Assembly: GCA_002403905.1 (NCBI GenBank)
Contig: DHIR01000114.1
Location: 7,420 to 29,023, forward strand
From: Mucilaginibacter sp. UBA4741
GTDB lineage: Bacteria > Bacteroidota > Bacteroidia > Sphingobacteriales > Sphingobacteriaceae
Reading direction: 5' to 3'
DNA: 21,604 bases
The translations under genes were made by a program, and so were the position numbers. Position 1 is the first letter of the stretch. Each line of letters starts with the position of its first letter. This document shows, one piece after another, positions 15,924-21,604 of the stretch. Under the pieces are notes generated by a model, which was not told the DNA's origin, searched no databases, and was given only the letters and a program-made list of their open reading frames with translations.

Positions 15924-16259
15924 AATTTTTAATTTAAGGGGGTTATGGTTAAACAATGTATGTTTTTGTACGACTATGCTTAATTGTAATGGTTTAGTTA
16001 CAAAGATTGTTTTTATTATTTTAATATACAATACTTTATTTATACGAAGGAGTGGTGTGGTTTGTTATGGGTAACATGCTATTAATAAAGCAAACCCGCT
16101 GTCCGAAGTTTTATTATCGCAACACCCCTCTCCATGCGTCATTGCAATGACGTGGTGGGAGAAAAGCAATGATGTGGCGGGTAGATGATGTGATTGCCCA
16201 TTATTTTTAAACCCCAATTAGTTTGTATATTGCCTTGCCTTTAACCAACAATTAAACCC
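15924..16259. other. 336-bp divergent intergenic region
   Basis: No convincing gene is seen here. On the minus strand AATCTTTG (16008-16001) with a TTG 20 bp upstream is a plausible promoter for the lipoprotein gene and gives a leader of about 75 nt. For the plus-strand membrane protein gene only weak TTAGTTTG and TATATTGC sequences are seen near 16215-16230. The middle part holds a 16-bp perfect palindrome at 16137-16152 and G-rich sequence with several short GATGTGG/GATGATG repeats up to 16195, unlike the AT-rich flanks. Confidence 0.5.
16137..16152. repeat. Perfect 16-bp palindrome CGTCATTGCAATGACG
   Basis: The sequence equals its own reverse complement over 16 bases. A related AGCAATGATG follows at 16165-16174. 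It could be a dimeric regulator site for one of the divergent genes, or a remnant of a GTCATTGC-type dispersed repeat. Confidence 0.5.
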
Positions 16260-17057
16260 ATGATTTTACCCGCAGGCTATAACCCGCAACAAAACGTAAG
16301 CGCGGTTATAGAGAACACCATTAAGTTTATACAGCTAAACTGGAAACCTTTATTAGTGGCCTATTGCCTTATATGCACGCTGTTCTTTGTACCCTGCTAT
16401 GTGTTTGATCTTTTATACCAGATGCATTATACGCCACGTACAGCACAACATCATGCTTATGGCTTCAATATTGAATGGTTAAAACATACGGGGATTCGCT
16501 TTTTACTCTCCATGATTGGCGATACGGCCTTTGCTGCGACTGTATTATGGTTCATTAAATTATACCTGCAAAACGGTATAGCACCATCGACCAAACAGGT
16601 TTGGGATAGTTTTAAGTTATTGTACCTGAACTATTACATCGTCTTCGCCATAATTTATATAATGGTGACATTTAGTTTTGTGTTGCTGGTAATCCCCGCC
16701 CTATTCATGATGCCGTTTGCCGGCCTGATGGTAACCATTATGGTGTTTGAGGGTGCCGGGCTTAGCAAGGCCAAAGACAGAACATCTGTGCTAATAGCCG
16801 GCAAGTGGGAACTGATTATGGGTGTTTTTTATAGTTGCCTGGTTGCAGTGCTTATACCTGCGGGGCTTATGTATGTGCTTCACAAAGCAACTAGCCCCGT
16901 TGCCGCACCCACTGAAACAGTACAAGCAATATGGCTGTTAGTAGGTTATTTTTTCCGTTGTTTTGTAGCGGTACCATTTATAGGCATGGCGTTTTACTAT
17001 TTGGCAGTAACTGCGGCACCGGTTATTGATGAGCTGGACGCGCCTACTCAACCTTAA
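16260..17057 (+). CDS. Polytopic membrane protein of unknown function
   Basis: 265 residues, with about six hydrophobic helices near 30-50, 80-100, 123-147, 148-165, 185-207 and 223-250, hence an inner-membrane protein without a cleaved signal. The start NVSAVIENTIKFIQLNWKPLL, and the amphipathic AGLSKAKDRTSVLIAGKWELIMGVF after helix 4, resemble the architecture of YciC/GDPD-membrane-domain-like proteins of Bacteroidota, which have no settled function; I consider this a loose similarity only. It is the only plus-strand gene in the right half of the window and overlaps the convergent chagasin-like gene by 14 bp, so no terminator fits between them. Confidence 0.75.
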   Translation: MILPAGYNPQQNVSAVIENTIKFIQLNWKPLLVAYCLICTLFFVPCYVFDLLYQMHYTPRTAQHHAYGFNIEWLKHTGIRFLLSMIGDTAFAATVLWFIKLYLQNGIAPSTKQVWDSFKLLYLNYYIVFAIIYIMVTFSFVLLVIPALFMMPFAGLMVTIMVFEGAGLSKAKDRTSVLIAGKWELIMGVFYSCLVAVLIPAGLMYVLHKATSPVAAPTETVQAIWLLVGYFFRCFVAVPFIGMAFYYLAVTAAPVIDELDAPTQP

Positions 17058-17448
17058 TGATATGGTTAAACATATTGAGGCTATCAGTCTTACTCCTTGA
17101 GGCCGACATATGGACAGTTGTAGTACCGACTTGCAGTGTGCTGAAACGCCAGGTATCTGTACCAAAATTGCCTACTAAACTTGGATCAGCCGCGAGTGTA
17201 TGTTCGTGGCTATCCAAATGTAATATGGTGGCATCGTAGTGCCAGGTATTGAATAAATAGCCATCGTCGCCGGGATTACCCAGAGTTATAGCTATAATCT
17301 TTCCTTTTTGTATAGTAATTATTTTAGCGGTATCTGTACGGGATAATTTTACAACATTAGGATCGTCGGGCACAGGATCATTCGAAGATCCTTTTTTACA
17401 GGAAATAAGCGCAAAGAATAAAATAAGTGCTATTGAGGCCTTCTTCAT
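17044..17448 (-). CDS. Chagasin-like (I42 family) lipoprotein, putative cysteine protease inhibitor
   Basis: 134 residues. The lipoprotein signal MKKASIALILFFALISC puts the lipidated residue at C17, followed by KKG. The mature domain follows the chagasin/I42 layout: strand ITIQKGKIIAITL, then NPGDDGYLFNTW in the place of the family NPTTGYxW loop, VGNFGTDTWRF in the place of the G-x-G-G-x(5)-F loop, then LQVGTTTVHMSASRS for the strand leading to the RPW loop, and a closing strand FNHIIKVE. The third loop reads SRSKT, so the RPW motif is not kept. Family members block papain-like cysteine proteases. Its 3' end overlaps the membrane protein gene by 14 bp. It lies 69 bp downstream of tetR and may be the last gene of the pheS unit. 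The assignment is by loop pattern and moderately sure. Confidence 0.65.
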   Translation of the reverse strand: MKKASIALILFFALISCKKGSSNDPVPDDPNVVKLSRTDTAKIITIQKGKIIAITLGNPGDDGYLFNTWHYDATILHLDSHEHTLAADPSLVGNFGTDTWRFSTLQVGTTTVHMSASRSKTDSLNMFNHIIKVE

Positions 17449-17517
17449 GGTTTAGGTTGTTTGTTTTTTTATAATACGCAGATACATCACCAAACGCTAC
17501 AAAAAAGAAAAAATAAT

Positions 17518-18099
17518 TTAAATTGTTATAGCTGCCTTAACCAAATAAGGCAAAATTTCTTTTTGGAAGGATACGAAGTTTTTGCGCACGTCACTATCGC
17601 TTACCGAGGTAAAGGCGAAGCTAAATACAATACTTTTGCTGCATTTGATGAGGAAACGCATGCGTTGCTGGTAATTATCCGTTTTACGGATAGCGGTTAT
17701 GCGGGTAAAGGATGCCATGAGCAGGTCCTCCAATTCATTACTCAGGTTCTTTAAAAAATCCTGCGAGTTGGTGCTTTCGCGGATGAAATCCCAGCCGATA
17801 AACTCGTTACACACGGTATAGCTCAATCGGCAGGTTTTCATGATGAGGTTAGCCAGGTGGGCCTCCTCGTTCATATCGGGATGATTAGACAGGATCAGGT
17901 CGTCAACACTTACGCGTATATAGTCCATCAGCAGGGTATGCAGCACGTGCTCCTTACTGTCAAAATATTTGTAAATAGTGGCTTTGGCAATCTTGGCCCG
18001 CTTGGCAATTTCGTTCACACTGGTTTTATGGTACCCAAACTTGCGAAACAGATCTTGCGCGGCGCGTTTAATGCTATCTTTTATTTTATCGGCTTCCAT
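17518..18099 (-). CDS. TetR/AcrR family transcriptional regulator
   Basis: 193 residues, usual for the family. The N-terminal DNA-binding domain is typical: IKRAAQDLFRKFGYHKTSVNEIAKRAKIAKATIYKYFDSKEHVL spans about 10-53 (shown here as fragments of the family pattern, helix-turn-helix at 27-47). The C-terminal ligand/dimer domain is all-helical and not assignable to a known effector. The ATG is 3 bp after the stop of the Rieske-like gene, and the chagasin-like gene follows by 69 bp. No efflux pump or enzyme gene of the usual TetR target type is adjacent, so its target is unclear; autoregulation through a divergent promoter is excluded by the position inside an operon. Confidence 0.92.
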   Translation of the reverse strand: MEADKIKDSIKRAAQDLFRKFGYHKTSVNEIAKRAKIAKATIYKYFDSKEHVLHTLLMDYIRVSVDDLILSNHPDMNEEAHLANLIMKTCRLSYTVCNEFIGWDFIRESTNSQDFLKNLSNELEDLLMASFTRITAIRKTDNYQQRMRFLIKCSKSIVFSFAFTSVSDSDVRKNFVSFQKEILPYLVKAAITI

Positions 18100-18102
18100 C
18101 TA

Positions 18103-18516
18103 TCAGTTCTGTACAAATATCTCAAAAGCGCTGACATTTACAGCATACTCCTTCAATGATTTTATAGCGGGGGCCTTAACAGGCGTACCATCTTGCAACA
18201 ACCACTTGGATGTACTGCACGGGTCTGAGCAAGTTAACGTGGGATTATCAAGCGTTACGGCGCACCTGTTTTGCGGCAGATAGGCGCTGCAACGGTCGTA
18301 AGCTGCATATGTACCATCCGCCCGGCGAAACAAGATCAGCCCTGCCACGCCATAGCCATTAATAATTACCGCGCCATTGGTATTGTGCAGGGCGCTCAGA
18401 CGCGGATCGGTTAATGCCATCTGGAAATTAACCGAAACATTAGGGACATAATCGGTTGCTTTACCGCAGGCAAAGCAACTTAAAATAAACACGGCTAGTA
18501 TCCCTAATTTCCTCAT
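18103..18516 (-). CDS. Rieske-like lipoprotein lacking the histidine ligands
   Basis: 137 residues. The signal MRKLGILAVFILSCFACGK has two possible lipidated cysteines, C14 (ILSC) and C17 (CFAC). The mature part follows the Rieske pattern: GVAGLILFRRADGTYAAYDR, box I C76-S-A...C85, box II C96-S-D-P-C100-S, then LLQDGTPVKAPAIKSLKEY, which matches the G-x(n)-GPA-x-x-L-x-x-Y segment of Rieske proteins. In canonical proteins the boxes are CxH...C and CxCH. Here both histidines are replaced (A78, S101) while all four cysteines remain. It therefore may bind another metal or cluster form, or carry two disulfides. It sits 4 bp after pheS and 3 bp before tetR, in the same operon. Fold assignment is moderate. 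Confidence 0.7.
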   Translation of the reverse strand: MRKLGILAVFILSCFACGKATDYVPNVSVNFQMALTDPRLSALHNTNGAVIINGYGVAGLILFRRADGTYAAYDRCSAYLPQNRCAVTLDNPTLTCSDPCSTSKWLLQDGTPVKAPAIKSLKEYAVNVSAFEIFVQN

Positions 18517-18520
18517 CCTA

Positions 18521-19555
18521 CTATATAATCTCTGTCTGGAACTGCTTTAAAAAGCGTTCGTCATTCTCACTAAATAAGCGCAGATCGCGTATAACATATT
18601 TTAAGTTGGCAATACGTTCCATACCCATGCCAAAAGCAAAGCCGGTATATTTTTTACTGTCGATACCGCAATTCTCTAAAACGTTAGGGTCTACCATACC
18701 GCAGCCCAATATCTCTACCCAGCCACTGTATTTACACATGTTACAGCCTGCGCCTTTACAGATGGTGCATGATACATCCATCTCGGCCGAAGGCTCTGTA
18801 AACGGAAAATACGACGGGCGGAAACGCACCTGCGTACCCTCGCCATATAATTCCTGTACGAAATGGTAAAGGGTTTGTTTCAGATCGGCAAAGGATACAT
18901 TCTCGTCAATATACAACCCCTCAACCTGGTGAAAGAAGCAATGCGCCCGGGCAGATATAGCTTCGTTACGGTAAACGCGCCCCGGCATAATAGCGCGAAA
19001 CGGCGGCTTGCCATTCTCCATCATCCTAACCTGTACAGACGAGGTATGAGTACGCAAAGCGATATCGTCCTTACCTGCATTTTTCTTAATGAAGAAGGTA
19101 TCCTGCATATCACGGGCGGGGTGTTCTTCGGGGAAATTAAGGGCAGAGAAGTTATGCCAATCGTCCTCTATCTCGGGCCCTTCGGTCACTACGAAACCTA
19201 AACGTTTAAATATATCAATGATCTCATTCCTGACCAACGACAACGGGTGGCGCGAGCCAACCTGGAAACCATCGCCGGGCAAGGTAAGGTCGATTTCGGA
19301 TTTCGGATTTTCGATTTCGGATTTAAAACTTTCCTGTAACTCCAGGTATTTAGCCTCGGCCAGTTGTTTAAACTGGTTCAGTACTTTGCCAAAAGTGCGT
19401 TTCTCTTCAGGGCCAACGTTTTTAAATTGCTCAAAAAGGTCTTTTATCAATCCCTTGGTTCCTAAAAATTTAATCCGGAACGTTTCCAACTCATCCGCGT
19501 TAGCAGGTGCAAAGGCGTTGATCTCGGCGGTGTACTGGTCTATTTGGTCTTGCAT
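18521..19555 (-). CDS. pheS: Phenylalanine--tRNA ligase alpha subunit
   Basis: 344 residues (E. coli 327). PheS forms the alpha2-beta2 class II synthetase with PheT, charges tRNA-Phe, and holds the catalytic site. The N-terminal coiled-coil region is about 1-80. The catalytic domain starts at GSRHPLSLVRNEI (100-112), with VTEGPEIEDDWHNF at 123-136. Motif 2 is FRAIMPGRVYRNE (186-198) and motif 3 is GFAFGMGMERIANLKY (305-320). A CxxC...CxxC knuckle (C263, C266, C271, C274) lies before GWVEILGCGMVDPNVL; it is seen in many non-proteobacterial PheS. The linker 78-89 is encoded by a simple DNA repeat. pheT is not in the window. The ATG directly follows the TAA of the PIN toxin (TAAATG), so expression appears tied to the upstream toxin-antitoxin transcript. 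Confidence 0.97.
   Translation of the reverse strand: MQDQIDQYTAEINAFAPANADELETFRIKFLGTKGLIKDLFEQFKNVGPEEKRTFGKVLNQFKQLAEAKYLELQESFKSEIENPKSEIDLTLPGDGFQVGSRHPLSLVRNEIIDIFKRLGFVVTEGPEIEDDWHNFSALNFPEEHPARDMQDTFFIKKNAGKDDIALRTHTSSVQVRMMENGKPPFRAIMPGRVYRNEAISARAHCFFHQVEGLYIDENVSFADLKQTLYHFVQELYGEGTQVRFRPSYFPFTEPSAEMDVSCTICKGAGCNMCKYSGWVEILGCGMVDPNVLENCGIDSKKYTGFAFGMGMERIANLKYVIRDLRLFSENDERFLKQFQTEII
19290..19324. repeat. In-frame 21-bp-period repeat inside pheS
   Basis: TCGATTTCGGATTT occurs at 19290-19303 and 19311-19324, separated by CGGATTT, a partial copy. The 21-bp period equals seven codons and encodes KSEIENP followed by KSEID (residues 78-89) in the linker between the coiled coil and the catalytic domain. 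From memory, arrays of this same unit are common between genes of Sphingobacteriaceae. Confidence 0.75.
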
Positions 19556-19963
19556 TTATAATGTTCTTAAAAATTGTTCGGCTGTTAAAACAGGTATAGT
19601 AGATTGTTTATAATGTTTTATATTCCTGGTAACTATAACATCCGCATTCGCACTTATGGCTGTATAGTATTGAACCGCATCTTCAAAATCCGGAAAATTG
19701 CTTTTTAAGGCTAAATCTATTATCGGTTCACCGATTGTTATTATCGAAATAATAGATCTTAGCTTATTTAACAATATAGACCTGTTATTTGAGTCAAATT
19801 TGTTTAGGAAATAGTTAACATTTACAAAAGCTACAGGTGACGTTACTATCTGTATTTGTCGCTGATAAGCCAAAGTAAATATATTCATCGCTGGCAAATC
19901 AAAAACAGGCCTTTCCAATAGTCCGTCAAGGATAACATCACTATCCAAAAATATTTTCCTCAC
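19556..19963 (-). CDS. PIN-domain toxin of a type II toxin-antitoxin pair
   Basis: 135 residues with a GTG start that overlaps the antitoxin stop by four bases (GTGA). The PIN nuclease layout is visible: FLDSDVILDGLLERPVF at the start with D7/D9 and D13, a central helical part with the conserved PVAFVNVNYFL, then DFEDAVQYYTA (D92, E94, D95) and ADVIVTRN (D108, N114). These acidic residues form the Mg-binding site of the family. The FLD..VILD..LERP start is typical of the PIN_3 group in Bacteroidota. PIN toxins cleave RNA, several of them specific tRNAs or rRNA; the target here is unknown. Its stop codon abuts the pheS ATG. Confidence 0.9.
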   Translation of the reverse strand: MRKIFLDSDVILDGLLERPVFDLPAMNIFTLAYQRQIQIVTSPVAFVNVNYFLNKFDSNNRSILLNKLRSIISIITIGEPIIDLALKSNFPDFEDAVQYYTAISANADVIVTRNIKHYKQSTIPVLTAEQFLRTL

Positions 19964-20220
19964 AGTCCGTATTTTTCTTCTAAATGCTTACCGTATTCAG
20001 CCTTATGATCAAAATCAGGAGTCGGTCCTGTAGAAATAGTCAACTGTTTAATCCATTCAGGCAATTCTTCCTTGCTTTTCATTTGAAAAGATTTGTGTTC
20101 AATTTCAACTTCCTTTTTAAAAAAGCTTTCTGCCAATTTCGAAACACTTGTGTTTTTTCTCTTAGCAACCTCCTTAATTTGATCAATCAATCCCGGTTCA
20201 ATATTCAACGTTAATTTCAT
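19960..20220 (-). CDS. Ribbon-helix-helix antitoxin (DUF6364-like)
   Basis: 86 residues. The N-terminal MKLTLNIEPGLIDQIKEVAKRKNTSVSKLAESFF has a beta strand followed by two helices, as in ribbon-helix-helix DNA-binding antitoxins of the DUF6364 type. The C-terminal half is polar, with PEWIKQLTISTGP and HKAEYGKHLEEKYG, suited to wrapping the toxin. It overlaps the PIN gene by 4 bp, the usual antitoxin-first order. Such proteins repress their own operon, and two matching boxes lie around the -7 element just upstream. Confidence 0.9.
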   Translation of the reverse strand: MKLTLNIEPGLIDQIKEVAKRKNTSVSKLAESFFKKEVEIEHKSFQMKSKEELPEWIKQLTISTGPTPDFDHKAEYGKHLEEKYGL

Positions 20221-20233
20221 AGCGCTACGAATT

Positions 20234-20264
20234 TATACGTACAAATATAAAAAATCTATACGTA
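20234..20264 (-). promoter_or_regulatory. Toxin-antitoxin promoter with paired operator boxes
   Basis: TATACGTA occurs at 20234-20241 and 20257-20264, with centres 23 bp apart (about two helical turns). Between them, on the minus strand, TATATTTG (20249-20242) is an exact TAnnTTTG -7 element, 21 bp before the antitoxin ATG. TACGTA is itself a palindrome, fitting ribbon-helix-helix dimers. The upstream box touches the kbl stop codon at 20265. Confidence 0.65.
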
Positions 20265-21455
20265 TTATTTTATTACTTCTAATTCTTTACCCACCTTGGT
20301 AAACGCGGCAATGGCTTTGTCTAAATGTGCCTTATCATGCGCGGCAGATATCTGTACCCTGATCCGTGCCTTACCTTGCGGTACCACTGGATAGTAAAAA
20401 CCTATTACATAAATACCTTCTTCCAACATCCTGGCGGCAAACTGTTGTGCAAGTTTTGCGTCATATAGCATAACCGGCACTATCGGGTGCACACCCGGTT
20501 TAATATCAAAACCTGCATCGGTCATCGCTTTGCGGAAGTATTGGGTAATGCTTTCCAGCTTATCGCGCAGTTGGGTAGTTTCACTCAGCATGTTTAATAC
20601 CGCTATTGAAGCACCGGTTATTGCCGGGGCCAACGTATTCGAGAACAAGTACGGCCTTGAACGCTGGCGCAGCATGTCAATTATTTCTTTCCTGCCGGAT
20701 GTAAACCCGCCCGATGCACCACCTAAAGCTTTACCCAGCGTACCTGTAATGATATCTATCTTACCCATTACGTTATGATGCTCATGCGTTCCCCGGCCGG
20801 TTTTACCCATAAAGCCCGAGCAGTGGCTCTCGTCTATCATCACCAGGGCATTATATTTTTCGGCTAAAGCGCAGATCTTGTCCAATTGGGCAATAGTTCC
20901 ATCCATAGAGAAAGCGCCATCGGTAACTATTATACGGTGACGGCATGACGCGGTTTCCTGTAGCTTGGCTTCCAGGTCGGCCATGTCATCATGCTTATAA
21001 CGCTGGCGCTGGGCCTTGCATAAGCGCACACCATCTATGATGGACGCATGGTTCAACTCATCAGATATAATGGCATCCTGCGCATCAAACAAGGGCTCGA
21101 ACACGCCACCGTTAGCATCAAATGCAGCGGCGTAAAGTATGGTGTCTTCGGTGCCTAAAAACTCGGCTATCTTTTTCTCCAGTTCTTTATGGATATCCTG
21201 CGTACCGCAAATAAAACGTACCGATGATAAGCCGTAACCATGGGTATCCATCGCTTGCTTGGCAGCTTCAATAACTCTTGTATCGCCGCTTAGACCCAGG
21301 TAATTATTGGCGCAAAAATTTATTACTTCTTGCCCGCCCTGTACGGTAATATCAGCACCCTGCGCTGAGGTTATGATACGTTCTTTTTTATATAAACCTG
21401 CCTCTTCTATTGCTGCAAGTTCCTGTTGCAAAACCGGTTGTAGTGTGTTATACAT
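20265..21455 (-). CDS. kbl: Glycine C-acetyltransferase (2-amino-3-ketobutyrate CoA ligase)
   Basis: 396 residues from ATG 21455 (E. coli Kbl 398). An in-frame TTG at 21476 lies inside the promoter -7 element and is not used here. The PLP enzyme of the alpha-oxoamine synthase family interconverts 2-amino-3-oxobutyrate plus CoA with glycine plus acetyl-CoA, the second step of threonine degradation after Tdh. Kbl-specific stretches are intact: ERIITSAQGADITV, INFCANNYLGLS, SVRFICGTQD, DELNHASIIDGVRLCKA (H136 stacks on PLP), VMIDESHCSGF (D208, H211) and DIITGTLGKALGGASGGF with Schiff-base lysine K242. The end YPVVPQGKARIRVQISAAH also matches Kbl. No tdh is in the window. It has its own promoter; no clear terminator lies before the toxin-antitoxin promoter, so readthrough into that operon is possible. 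Confidence 0.95.
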   Translation of the reverse strand: MYNTLQPVLQQELAAIEEAGLYKKERIITSAQGADITVQGGQEVINFCANNYLGLSGDTRVIEAAKQAMDTHGYGLSSVRFICGTQDIHKELEKKIAEFLGTEDTILYAAAFDANGGVFEPLFDAQDAIISDELNHASIIDGVRLCKAQRQRYKHDDMADLEAKLQETASCRHRIIVTDGAFSMDGTIAQLDKICALAEKYNALVMIDESHCSGFMGKTGRGTHEHHNVMGKIDIITGTLGKALGGASGGFTSGRKEIIDMLRQRSRPYLFSNTLAPAITGASIAVLNMLSETTQLRDKLESITQYFRKAMTDAGFDIKPGVHPIVPVMLYDAKLAQQFAARMLEEGIYVIGFYYPVVPQGKARIRVQISAAHDKAHLDKAIAAFTKVGKELEVIK

Positions 21456-21473
21456 GATAAAAGTTAATTTTTG

Positions 21474-21481
21474 CAAAATTA
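21474..21481 (-). promoter_or_regulatory. Candidate -7 promoter element of kbl
   Basis: The minus strand reads TAATTTTG, an exact TAnnTTTG match, 18 bases before the ATG at 21455, giving a leader of about 10-13 nt. A -33 TTG is not evident. Confidence 0.5.
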
Positions 21482-21586
21482 AGCATTAACTGGCATTTAG
21501 CTCAGGAAAATTTCTTTTAAAACTTAATGGTTATTAGGAGGCACCTACCGAGCGATCTTTATATTCATTTAATGCTATAAACAGGC

Positions 21587-21601
21587 GACTCCGCCGGAGT
21601 C
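21587..21601. repeat. 15-bp near-edge palindrome, possibly start of a dispersed element
   Basis: GACTCCG-C-CGGAGTC is a perfect 7-bp stem around one base, at the right edge of the window. The 21482-21586 stretch before it contains no gene and includes CCGAGCGATC and an AT-rich segment. The whole looks like one half of an intergenic repeat element cut by the window end. Confidence 0.4.
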
Positions 21602-21604
21602 ACT

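Noticed and set aside
15649..16074. Plus-strand open frame of 141 codons
   Set aside because: Mostly antisense to the lipoprotein gene, with a low-complexity Val/Ala/Pro/Thr-rich product mirroring that gene's repeats; no start context or homology recognised.
17461..17754. Plus-strand open frame of 97 codons
   Set aside because: Largely antisense to the tetR 3' end; no independent evidence of coding.
21456..21476. TTG start seven codons upstream for kbl
   Set aside because: The TTG codon is part of the TAATTTTG -7 promoter element, so it would not be in the transcript; the ATG at 21455 gives the usual Kbl length.

Overview
The window reads as chromosomal DNA of a Bacteroidota bacterium, most likely of the Sphingobacteriaceae (Mucilaginibacter/Pedobacter-like). 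The reasons are the TAnnTTTG-type -7 promoter elements, the near absence of Shine-Dalgarno sequences, signal peptides ending in FAQ/GAQ, lipoboxes followed by KK/GK, and families typical of that group (6-bladed beta-propeller, DUF4419, MG2 plus isolated TonB-plug proteins, His-less Rieske-like lipoproteins). The genus is an inference from style, not from a marker gene comparison. No rRNA, tRNA, CRISPR array, transposase or phage gene was seen.

Left part (1-5.5 kb): a secreted beta-propeller gene runs off the left edge and is divergent from ettA, the ribosome-binding ABC-F throttle factor, whose predicted leader contains no G for 84 nt. A PyrR-like phosphoribosyltransferase gene follows, flanked on both sides by REP-like inverted-repeat elements of two different sequence families. 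Then comes a two-gene unit, rlmD (23S rRNA m5U methyltransferase) and a small unknown gene, with a promoter only a few bases from the rlmD start codon.

Middle part (5.5-15 kb): all on the minus strand, envelope or secreted proteins. In order of transcription there are two tandem ~920-residue MG2/plug-like paralogues 12 bp apart, a multidomain GH27 alpha-galactosidase ending in a compound terminator, and a secreted DUF4419 protein. The two paralogues are nearly identical in their N- and C-terminal parts but strongly divergent in the plug-like module.

Right part (15-21.6 kb): an unidentified lipoprotein with a clean terminator and a six-helix membrane protein are divergent. Next is a compact minus-strand cluster read as kbl, antitoxin, PIN toxin, pheS, Rieske-like lipoprotein, tetR and a chagasin-like lipoprotein. 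From the antitoxin to tetR the genes overlap or abut (TAAATG between toxin and pheS). The only recognisable promoter upstream of pheS is the toxin-antitoxin promoter, whose -7 element is bracketed by two TATACGTA boxes. An essential tRNA synthetase may therefore be partly expressed from an antitoxin-regulated promoter. The window closes with the start of what looks like another palindromic intergenic element.

The points most worth following are the antitoxin-pheS arrangement, the module-specific divergence of the tandem MG2/plug pair, the Rieske-like protein that lost both histidine ligands, the G-free ettA leader, and the in-frame repeat inside pheS.
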